A DNA stretch of 64,000 nucleotides. Origin: Microvirga sp052115485 (GTDB taxonomy: Bacteria > Pseudomonadota > Alphaproteobacteria > Rhizobiales > Beijerinckiaceae). This document shows, one piece after another, positions 53,363 to 61,600 of this stretch (positions are counted from its first letter, which is position 1; every line of letters starts with the position of its first letter). The translations under genes were made by a program, and so were the position numbers. Under the pieces are notes generated by a model. The model ran no database searches. It was not told the origin of the DNA and worked only from the letters and a program-made list of their open reading frames with translations. The stretch is taken from assembly GCF_052115485.1 (NCBI RefSeq), contig NZ_JBFRGU010000002.1, positions 186,001 through 250,000 of the forward strand. Direction: 5' to 3'.

Positions 53363-55798
53363 CTACGCGACCCTCAAATCGGCGAGGGAGTGAACGATGT
53401 TTCGCGCGGGGCCCGGTCGACCGAAGTAATACCCCTGAACCTCGGTGCATCCGGTCGCCTTGAGCTGCCTGAATTGCTCTTCGGTTTCGACGCCCTCGGC
53501 GCTCACCGCCATGCCGAGGCTCGCTCCAAGGCTGGCGATCGACTGCACGATAGCGAGACAATCCGCGCGCGAAGACAATTCTCTGACGAAGGATTGGTCG
53601 ATCTTGATCTTGTCGAATGGGAAGCTGCGGAGATAGCTCAGAGACGAGTATCCCGTTCCGAAATCGTCCATCGCAATACGCACCCCGAATTCGCGCAACT
53701 GGTACAATGTCGCGAGGGTGGCCTCGCTGTCCTGAAGCAGGACCGACTCCGTGATTTCGAGTTCAAGGCGATCCGGAGTAACGCCCGAGCTCGTCAACGC
53801 GCTTACAACACTTTGCACGAGAGTCCGGTTTCTGAATTGGACGGGCGAAAGATTGACGGCGACCTTGACCCGCTCCGGCCAGGTGGCGGCTTCCGCACAG
53901 GCTTGCTGGATGACCCATTCTCCCAGGGCCGAAATGAGACCGATATCTTCCGCGACCGGTATGAACTCACCTGGCGGGACCATGCCGCGATCAGGATGAT
54001 GCCAACGGAGCAAGGCTTCGAAACCGCAAATCTCATCGGCCCGGATATCGATCTGCGGTTGATAGTACAGTTCGAATTCGCCGTTCGGGAGCGCCTTTCG
54101 CAGGTCGATCTCCAACTGGCGGCGGGCTTGCAATTGTTCATCCATTTCCGGTTCAAAGAACCGGAATGTTCCTCGGCCGTTCGACTTGGCGCGATAGAGC
54201 GCAAGGTCCGCGTGCTTCAAGAGTTCATCGGGAGTGACGCTTCCGTGGCTGGTGAGCGCTATGCCGACGCTCGCGCCAATGACGATTTCCTGCCCGTCGA
54301 TGTCATATGGCGCTCCCAAGGTATCGATCAGCCTTGTCGCGAGGACCGCACAATCGTGCGGCTCTCTCGGCGAGATCTGGAGCACGACAAATTCGTCGCC
54401 GCCGAGGCGAGCTGCGACGTCGCTGCCGCCAATGCAGTTCCGGATTCGCGAGGCGACGGCTTTGAGCAGGGCGTCTCCGGTTTCATGACCAAGGGAGTCG
54501 TTCACGTCCTTGAAACGATCCAGGTCGAGGCAAAGGACGGCGAGAGGGTCTTCCTGACGATGCGCGATTGCAATCGCCTGCTCGAGTTGATCGCGAAACA
54601 GCACACGATTTGCCAAGTCTGTCAGAGCATCGTGGTGGGCCATGTATGCGATCTGCGTTTCCGCTTGCCGACGCTCCGTGATGTCCTCGTAAGTCGCGAG
54701 CCAGCCTCCACCGGCCATCGGCTGATGGGAGACCGCAAATGTCCGCCCATCCGGTTGGCCTTGGATGAAGGAACCGGCCCGCCGGAAGCGCATCAGTTCC
54801 TGCTGCTCTATGGAAATCTGCCGAAGAGCAAGGGCGCTGACCTCGTCGCCCATCCGGTCGGCCTGTTCGATCAGGTCGTTGAGCGTGTCTCCGGGGCGTG
54901 CGGTGTTGCCGAGCCCAAAAAGCTCGGCGAACCGGGCATTGAATACGATAATGCGCCCATCCGTATTCACCATGCACAGGCCGTGCAGCATGTTGTTGAG
55001 GGCGGCATCGAACCGTTCATTCTGTGTTCGCAGTTCGACTTCCTGCATTAGAAGAGCTTCGTTGCGAAGCTGGAGTTCGGCATAGGCGCTTCCCACAGCC
55101 TTGTTGGCTTCCGCCAATTCCGCCGAGGTGAGTTGGAGATTTTCAGCCAGCGAACGCAGGTCGCGATGCGCTCTTTCGAGAAGGCTGTTGTGCCGTCCGA
55201 TCAGGCCGATGAGAACCAGGCCGCAGAGAATCAAGCCGACCGCGAGGCTCGAGAAAAGCCAGTGCAGCCGGACGAGCTCATGCTGGTCTTCCGCGACCCG
55301 CGCAGCGCCATAGTGGTTGGCCGCCGATGCAAGCCCGGTGATTTTTGTCTCAAGAGGCGTGAGAACGACCAAGGCCCTCTGCGGGGCGCCTGGAGTCTCG
55401 ATTTCGTCGATTATCGCTTGGAGGGTGACTATCGCTTCGCCGAGGGATTTGATCGTCGCCACCCGCTCCGGATCCCGTTGGAGAAAGTCCTGAAATTCAC
55501 CGTCGTTCAGGAGTTTCACACGGCTTGCCAGGACGTCAAAACGAAGAATGACTTCATCTTTGTCGACAGTGCTGCCGGGTAGACCGATGGCGCTGATGCG
55601 CTGCTCAAGTCGCGTAAATTCGGATACGGCCTGGCTCGCGAGCCAGGATGTGTTGTATCGAGAGACCTGCCGGAGTGCGCCTTGACGTTCCACGATCAGT
55701 ATCGTGATATACGATGCCGACAAGATGAAGCATCCGATGACCACGGCCAGCACTATTTTCAGTGTGCGCAGCGACAACGGCTTGCCCCCTTTGTTCAA
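53363..55798 (-). CDS. Membrane PAS-GGDEF-EAL protein, DcpA-like
   Basis: An 811-residue c-di-GMP enzyme. Membrane helices at about 12-35 and 182-202 enclose a periplasmic domain (36-180); a coiled coil (205-262) leads to a PAS domain (263-375), a GGDEF domain with intact GGDEF at 466-470, and an EAL domain (560-805) with intact EAL 594-596, DDFGTG and KIDQSFV. Both synthesis and hydrolysis of c-di-GMP look possible. It starts 10 bases after the periplasmic gene 55809-56333 and is co-transcribed with it. That pair matches PruR-DcpA of Agrobacterium, in which periplasmic pterin-PruR controls DcpA. Substrate balance is inference. Confidence 0.92.
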   Translation of the reverse strand: MNKGGKPLSLRTLKIVLAVVIGCFILSASYITILIVERQGALRQVSRYNTSWLASQAVSEFTRLEQRISAIGLPGSTVDKDEVILRFDVLASRVKLLNDGEFQDFLQRDPERVATIKSLGEAIVTLQAIIDEIETPGAPQRALVVLTPLETKITGLASAANHYGAARVAEDQHELVRLHWLFSSLAVGLILCGLVLIGLIGRHNSLLERAHRDLRSLAENLQLTSAELAEANKAVGSAYAELQLRNEALLMQEVELRTQNERFDAALNNMLHGLCMVNTDGRIIVFNARFAELFGLGNTARPGDTLNDLIEQADRMGDEVSALALRQISIEQQELMRFRRAGSFIQGQPDGRTFAVSHQPMAGGGWLATYEDITERRQAETQIAYMAHHDALTDLANRVLFRDQLEQAIAIAHRQEDPLAVLCLDLDRFKDVNDSLGHETGDALLKAVASRIRNCIGGSDVAARLGGDEFVVLQISPREPHDCAVLATRLIDTLGAPYDIDGQEIVIGASVGIALTSHGSVTPDELLKHADLALYRAKSNGRGTFRFFEPEMDEQLQARRQLEIDLRKALPNGEFELYYQPQIDIRADEICGFEALLRWHHPDRGMVPPGEFIPVAEDIGLISALGEWVIQQACAEAATWPERVKVAVNLSPVQFRNRTLVQSVVSALTSSGVTPDRLELEITESVLLQDSEATLATLYQLREFGVRIAMDDFGTGYSSLSYLRSFPFDKIKIDQSFVRELSSRADCLAIVQSIASLGASLGMAVSAEGVETEEQFRQLKATGCTEVQGYYFGRPGPARNIVHSLADLRVA

Positions 55799-55808
55799 AC
55801 GATGACGG

Positions 55809-56333
55809 TTACTTTACGATCAGCTTTGCGACCTGCCATACGGAGCGCCCGTAATAGGTCTGACTCTTTAGTTCAGGGATGCTGTCGAAAGGATAAATGA
55901 TAAAGAGGGGGCCTTTATCTCGGATAGGCATGTATTCGCCGTTCCTCTTCAGCGCCAAAATGACGTTATATTTCGCGAAATCCTCGATTGGGATCTCGCT
56001 GCTGTAGTCATTCAACGCAACAGCGACGACGCGCTCGCCCTTGGCCCCGACTCGTTTCATCAGTTTGTCGAGTGAAATACCTTCGAATTTGACCGGGCCA
56101 TTATACCAGGGAGTGGTCGTTTCAACCGTCACCAATCCAAGCCCCAAAAGCATGGATAGATCGAACTGGGCGCTATCGTCCTTGTTCGTCGTGTCAATCT
56201 TGCCTGAAACAGTCAGGATCGGCTTCTCCGTAGGGGCGGGAAGAGGCTCCGCATGCGAGAAACTTGCGCAGACCAGACCGATGAAACCAACAAGCGTGGT
56301 AACTGCGGTTCTCATAGTTTTAGTTGTGGGCAT
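55809..56333 (-). CDS. Periplasmic SUOX-like protein, PruR-like pterin sensor candidate
   Basis: A 174-residue protein with a signal peptide (MRTAVTTLVGFIGLVCASFSHA, split here only by the likely cut after SHA near 28). The mature part resembles the oxidoreductase molybdopterin-binding (sulfite-oxidase) fold: TVSGKID, WYNGPVKFEGISLDKLM, VALNDYSSEIP, DKGPLFIIYPFD. It contains no cysteine at all, so the Moco-ligating Cys of true sulfite oxidases is missing. This fits PruR, which binds a reduced pterin and signals to a GGDEF-EAL partner. ATG 56333 is chosen; 56315 is possible. It is first gene of the unit and divergent from folE. Confidence 0.8.
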   Translation of the reverse strand: MPTTKTMRTAVTTLVGFIGLVCASFSHAEPLPAPTEKPILTVSGKIDTTNKDDSAQFDLSMLLGLGLVTVETTTPWYNGPVKFEGISLDKLMKRVGAKGERVVAVALNDYSSEIPIEDFAKYNVILALKRNGEYMPIRDKGPLFIIYPFDSIPELKSQTYYGRSVWQVAKLIVK

Positions 56334-56459
56334 GGTACGACGTTCCACTTTCGATGGCGGCGACAAGGGCTTGATACCCTAAGTTTAGGTAAGACTCAGG
56401 ATCATGGTCGTTGGCAACTAAACAATCATAATTATCTTATTTCTTGCCGCAAGGTCGTC

Positions 56460-56477
56460 TCATCTATATTGATATGA
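56460..56477. promoter_or_regulatory. Imperfect palindrome in pruR-like/folE divergent gap
   Basis: TCAT-N10-ATGA (TCATCTATATTGATATGA) lies within a notably AT-rich 190-base gap holding both promoters. Could be an operator; evidence is symmetry and place only. Confidence 0.3.
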
Positions 56478-56524
56478 CCCTAGGGAATAATTTGCATTTT
56501 AGTAGAACAACCTGCAGGTCTAAT

Positions 56525-57199
56525 ATGAATTTCCATGCCCGCGAGGCAATGGGCGCACGTCTCTGCAACGAAGCGCTTGATGAACCGATAGATGAGATCG
56601 AGCGCGCCTCGATGATGGACGCGGCTGCGCAAAAACTCACCGAGTTGTTTGACGTGCTCCGGATTGATCACGCCAATGATCATAATACTCGCGACACGCC
56701 CAAGCGTGTTGCCAAGATGTTCGTCGAGGAAATTCTGGCAGGCCGGTACACAGCGCCGCCTCGAATTACAGAATTCGAGAACGCTTTGGCTTATGATCAG
56801 CTTATCGTGACCGGTCCCATCGAGCTTCGGTCGATGTGCGCGCATCACCTTATGCCGATCTACGGTAGCGCCTACGTCGGTATTCTTCCGTCCGCGGAAG
56901 GCAAGATAATCGGACTGTCCAAGTATGACCGGATTGTCGACTATTTTGCTTCCCGGCTTCAGATCCAGGAAGAGCTCGTCAAGCAGATTGGCCAATATAT
57001 TGAGGATATGACCAAGCCGCGCGGGGTCGCGGTGCGGATCAGTGCCGTCCACATGTGCAAGACGCAACGTGGGGTCCGCGCCAGCCGCCGATCGCGAATG
57101 GTCAACACCTATTATTGGGGCGAGCTCGCGAAGAATGCGGAACTCAAGCGGGAGTTCCTGGATGAATGCATCTCACTGGACCGAGCCGGACAGGAGTAG
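56525..57199 (+). CDS. folE: GTP cyclohydrolase I
   Basis: FolE opens GTP to 7,8-dihydroneopterin triphosphate, the entry to pterins. From ATG 56525 (MNFHAREAMGARLCN) it has 224 residues. Zinc ligands Cys105 and His108 are in SMCAHHLMP and Cys178 in HMCKTQRG; His107 is the likely catalytic His. The usual CxHH reads CAHH here, and the RDTPKRVAKMF helix is present. Divergent from the PruR-like gene and 46 bases before a pyruvoyltetrahydropterin-synthase-like gene, it is probably a dedicated copy rather than the folate one, though no other copy is visible here. Confidence 0.93.
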   Translation: MNFHAREAMGARLCNEALDEPIDEIERASMMDAAAQKLTELFDVLRIDHANDHNTRDTPKRVAKMFVEEILAGRYTAPPRITEFENALAYDQLIVTGPIELRSMCAHHLMPIYGSAYVGILPSAEGKIIGLSKYDRIVDYFASRLQIQEELVKQIGQYIEDMTKPRGVAVRISAVHMCKTQRGVRASRRSRMVNTYYWGELAKNAELKREFLDECISLDRAGQE

Positions 57200-57245
57200 G
57201 CGGCGCGATGCGTCAATGGCGCGACGGAACTGAAAGAAAAGTCTC

Positions 57246-57749
57246 ATGAATTTGCCGGTTTCAATTCCAGCACTCGATCCCATGGAAGTCCCGCGCGCGC
57301 GGGAGATCTATCGGTCGACGAAAACCTACGATCATGTCGAAGGGCTTTCATGCTGTTTCCGGCAATGGCGGGCGACTCACTCTCATTGCCGCCTCGTCCA
57401 TGGATACGCGCTCGCCTTTCGCTTTGTTTTCGCGACCTATGAGCTCGATGAGCGCAATTGGTGCTTTGATTTTGGCGGATTGAAGCCTGTGAAGGCATGG
57501 CTCAAGTCCATGTTCGATCACACGATGCTCGTTGCTGAAGACGATCCCGAGAGAGAGCGATTCGAGCAGCTTAATCGGGACGGTCTGATCGACCTCCGCG
57601 TCCTTCCCGCGGTCGGGTGCGAGGCAACAGCCAAATACGTTTTCGATTTCGTCGCGACCTATGTCCATGAGCAGACGGGCGGCAGGGTTTGGCTGGAAAG
57701 CGCCGAAGTCAGCGAACATGGCGGGAATTCGGCAATTTACGCCCGCTGA
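57246..57749 (+). CDS. 6-pyruvoyl/6-carboxy-tetrahydropterin synthase-like protein
   Basis: A 167-residue T-fold enzyme of the PTPS/QueD family, expected to act on the FolE product. The active-site stretch reads ATHSHCRLVHGYAL: the nucleophile Cys and one zinc His of the CxxxHxH motif are present but the last His is Tyr. Further down are CFDFGGLKPVKAWL, FDHTMLVAEDDP and a C-terminal VSEHGGN, matching family glutamate/His sites. True QueD is possible, since queF is in this window, but pairing with folE beside a pterin sensor suggests a signalling or cofactor pterin. Start context GTCTCATG has no strong Shine-Dalgarno. Confidence 0.8.
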   Translation: MNLPVSIPALDPMEVPRAREIYRSTKTYDHVEGLSCCFRQWRATHSHCRLVHGYALAFRFVFATYELDERNWCFDFGGLKPVKAWLKSMFDHTMLVAEDDPERERFEQLNRDGLIDLRVLPAVGCEATAKYVFDFVATYVHEQTGGRVWLESAEVSEHGGNSAIYAR

Positions 57750-57873
57750 AAGAGGGATTTTTCGCCTGCGGCAGTTAGCCTTAGCCGCTTGACACAGCCG
57801 TTATCTCAGAACATCTCCTAGGGGCTGGAAGATCGCCGAAACCGCGACCTTCGCCGGAGCGCCGTTTCCGATC

Positions 57874-58659
57874 ATGATCTCATTTCGCCAGATCGATCAC
57901 AGTCGAACCTCTTTGGTATCGACTTGCCTGGGCGTGTTTTTGGAAGCCGCGAGTTCTGATGAGCGGCAGCATATCGCACGGCTTCGTCGCGAGCGGGATC
58001 GACTATCATACCGTGTGAGCCATGGCGGTCTGCGGTTGGCAATAGCGCAGGATACAGGCCTAGCGCCGAGCGACGTCAAATTCACAAGAACGTCATCTGG
58101 CAAACCGATTTGCCTCGACGGCCCTTATTTCAGCATGAGTTACTCTGCTGGTGTGACTGCCATCGCCGTATCGGCATCCGTTGAGCTTGGCCTGGATATC
58201 GAGGCCTTGCCGTCGGAGGAGTTACCGGCTGGTTCTCTTTCAAGTGCCGTCGCCCATGAGGAAAAGGGCCTTCTGGCCCGCTTGTCCGAGTCACAAGGCC
58301 GTGCCGAGACGATGTTGTGGTCGATCAAAGAAGCCGCTCTGAAATTGACCGGGGATGTCATGATCGACCCCCGACATCTTGCAGTCCGACAGCTCCGCGG
58401 TGGCGGGTTCAAAGTCGAACCGTCGCGCGCGGCCAGCGCTCCTTTCCCGCCGATTTTCGTCCGACGTGTCGAGACTGGCCTGGATCGTGTGGCGTTTCTG
58501 GCGACGTACAAAATCCTATCCGCTTCCGACGTTGTGGCTCGGAGCGCCAACCCGCCCGAGATGCCTCGTAGAGCTTTTTCTGCGGATCCAACCACATCCT
58601 CACATTCGCTTGTGGGCTTGAAAACATTTCAGCCCGAGCTTCGAGATTTGTTGCCATGA
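57874..58659 (+). CDS. Sfp-type 4'-phosphopantetheinyl transferase
   Basis: Transfers phosphopantetheine from CoA to a carrier-protein serine. The 261-residue protein has the Mg2+ motif GLDIEAL (Asp108, Glu110) and WSIKEAALK (149-157). The preceding motif, normally F-N-x-S-H-S, is FSMSYSAG, with Tyr for the CoA-binding His. Its stop overlaps the NRPS start (ATGA), so its target is almost certainly Ser555 of that protein. A 45-residue C-terminal extension beyond the domain is Ser/Pro-rich and unassigned. Confidence 0.9.
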   Translation: MISFRQIDHSRTSLVSTCLGVFLEAASSDERQHIARLRRERDRLSYRVSHGGLRLAIAQDTGLAPSDVKFTRTSSGKPICLDGPYFSMSYSAGVTAIAVSASVELGLDIEALPSEELPAGSLSSAVAHEEKGLLARLSESQGRAETMLWSIKEAALKLTGDVMIDPRHLAVRQLRGGGFKVEPSRAASAPFPPIFVRRVETGLDRVAFLATYKILSASDVVARSANPPEMPRRAFSADPTTSSHSLVGLKTFQPELRDLLP

Positions 58660-61600
58660 CCAATCCGCTCCGTGGTTCTTTTCATCCTGAGTTTCTTCAG
58701 GATGAAGTCCTGTCGGAAATCTTTGAAGCGACCGCCCGGCGAAGCCCGCTCAGGACTGCTATCGCGGACGGCGATCTGAGGTTGACTTATGACGGGCTTG
58801 ACCGGGCTGCGACTGCGATTGCCCAGGGGCTCGTCGCCGCCGGCGTAAAACCCGGCCATGTCATCGGCCTCTGGATGCCGCGTGGATCAGACCTGCTGAT
58901 TGCGCAGATCGCCGTGACCAAAACCGGCGCTGCTTGGCTCCCCTTCGACGCGGATGCACCGCTCGACCGGATTGCGGTGTGTCTAGCTGACGCCGACGCG
59001 AAGGGCATCCTTGTCGCGGATGGTTGGGAAGAGCGCGCCGGCATCGTCGGCGTCGAAGTGTTTACACCTGCTTCTGCCACCGCAGCCGGGCAGGGCACTG
59101 TTCTTGCAGCGCGTGACCTAGGACTTACACCCGATCACCCGGCGTATATGATCTATACGTCCGGTTCCACGGGGAAGCCCAAGGGCATCGTCGTCACTCA
59201 TCGCAACATCTGCCATTATCTTCGCGCTTCGAACGCGCTCTATGGCATCCACGCCGAAGATGTGGTGCTTCAGGCTTGCTCCGCTGCCTTCGATCTGTCG
59301 ATGGAGGAAATCTGGGTTCCGTATCTCGTCGGCGCGACCCTTTGGGTGGCCCGGCAGGAACAACTGGCCGACACTGAAGCTCTCGCACATGGGATGCGAG
59401 AGGCCGGCGTCACGGTTATCGATACGGTTCCGACGCTGCTCTCGATGATCGGTGGCAATGTGCCGAGTCTGCGGGTCATCATTCTTGGTGGCGAAGCATG
59501 TCCTCCCGCTCTGGCGGCGCGCTTTACCGGCAATGGATGCCGCGTGTTCAACAGCTACGGGCCGACCGAGGCGACGGTCGTGGCCAGCGCCGCCGAATTG
59601 AAAACAGGCGACCCGATTACCATCGGCACGCCGATCCCCAACTACTCGTGTTACGTCGTCGACGAGGCGCTGACGCTCGTCCCTCCGGGAGTTCAGGGTG
59701 AACTGCTGATCGGAGGCCCGGGCATTGCCTTAGGCTATCTCGGACAGCCCGACCTCACGTCTGAAAAATTCATCGCCAATCCGTTTGAAACGGACGGCCT
59801 GGATCCGATCCTCTATCGTTCTGGCGATGCTGTCGAGATCGATGTTGCAGGTCGGATTGTCTTTCAAGGGCGCATTGACGATCAGGTCAAGATACGCGGC
59901 TTTCGCGTCGAGCCCGGCGAAATCGAAAGCGTGCTGGCGAGCTTGCCGGGGATTGCGCAGGCGGCCGTGGTTCTCCGCAATGACGACGGACTGGACCGGC
60001 TGGTCGCGTTCCTGACGGCGGAATCGGGCTCGGTGGCGGACGCGGCGCAACTGCGGCTCGCTTTGCGCGAACGCTTGCCGCCCTACATGGTCCCGGCGCA
60101 TTTCGAGGTTGTGACGACGTTCCCGCGATTGTCCGCATCGGGGAAGGTTGATCGCAAGGCGCTAAAGGCCCTCCCGTTGACGCTGGCTGATGCCGCTCTT
60201 GAACAGGACGAGCCGGAGACAGCGACCGAGGCGGCGTTACTGGCGGCGGCCAAACGGGTATTTCCCGATCAGGTCGTGCCGTTGACTGCCGACTTCTTTC
60301 TCGAACTCGGCGGCCACTCGCTGCTGGCGGCGCGTTTCGTCTCCTATGTTCGAGAGACCCGGAACCTTTCCGGCATCACTTTGCAGGACGTCTATGCCGG
60401 CCGTACGTTGCGGGACATCGCTGTCAGACTGGACGCGCGCAAATCGCAGAATGACGATTCATCCGAAAACCTGGGTTTTGCGCCACCGCCCTTGATGCGG
60501 CGCGTGCTGTGCGGTCTCGCCCAGGCGGCTGCGCTGCCGATCATTCTGACGCTCATGTCGGCACCATGGCTCAGCATCTTCATCAGCTACACGTTGCTGA
60601 CCGGTGAAGATGCCTCCGTTTTCCGGGATACGAGTTGGATCTTCCTCGCCTATATGGTCGTCACTGTCGCGACGACATTCATCGCCATTGCAGCGAAGTG
60701 GCTGATCATCGGGCGCATCAAACCGGGACGCTATCCTCTCTGGGGTTTCTATTATTATCGGCTCTGGCTGGTTCAGCGGCTCTTGAGCCTCGTGCACATG
60801 AAGTGGTTCCAGGGATCGCCCGCCATCCGCATCTATCTGCGTCTCCTGGGCGCAAAGGTCGGCAAGGAAGCGTTGATCTCAGAGATCGATGCCAATGCCA
60901 TCGATCTGGTCGAAATCGGAGATCACGCCAGCATCGGCGGCAAAGTGACGATCTCCAACGCGCGCGTGGTCGGTAACGAGCTGATCATTGGGTCTGTGAA
61001 GATCGCGCGTGACGTCTCCATCGGCTCGTCGTGCGTGATCGAGAACGATGTGGTCATCGGTGAGGGGGCGGAGCTCGCCGACCTGACCGCCATCAGGGCA
61101 GGGACTACCCTCGGGGCCTGGGAACAGTGGCGCGGGTCTCCTGCGACCAAGATCGGTATGGCCGATCCGACACATCTCCCGCCGCCCGCCGAGGCAAGCC
61201 GGTTACGACGAAACCTGTTGGCCGTTTTCTATATCGTGATGCTGATTATCGCGCCGCCGATCGCGCTTATCCCCATCGTGCCGGCGTTCCATGTGATGGA
61301 GGTCGTCGACAGCTGGATTCACCCCTTAATCCACATCCACTATCTCTATTACATGCCGCTGCTGGCGCTGCCTGCTGCGGCGCTGATGATCTTCGCGACG
61401 GTTCTTCTCATCGCGGCGATCCGCTGGATCATGCTGCCGCGCCTGCGGCCGGGCGTGTATTCCGTCTATAGCGGTCTCTACGCCCGAAAATGGATCGTCG
61501 GCCTCGCCACGGAAGTCATGCTCGAGGTGCTATCGTCGCTTTTTGCCACCGTCTACATGCGAGCCTGGTATCGGTTGATGGGGGCCAAGATCGGCAAGGG

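Noticed and set aside
56444..56524. Extended FolE N-terminus from 56444
   Set aside because: The extra 27 residues are translated from the AT-rich promoter region and unlike any FolE N-terminus.
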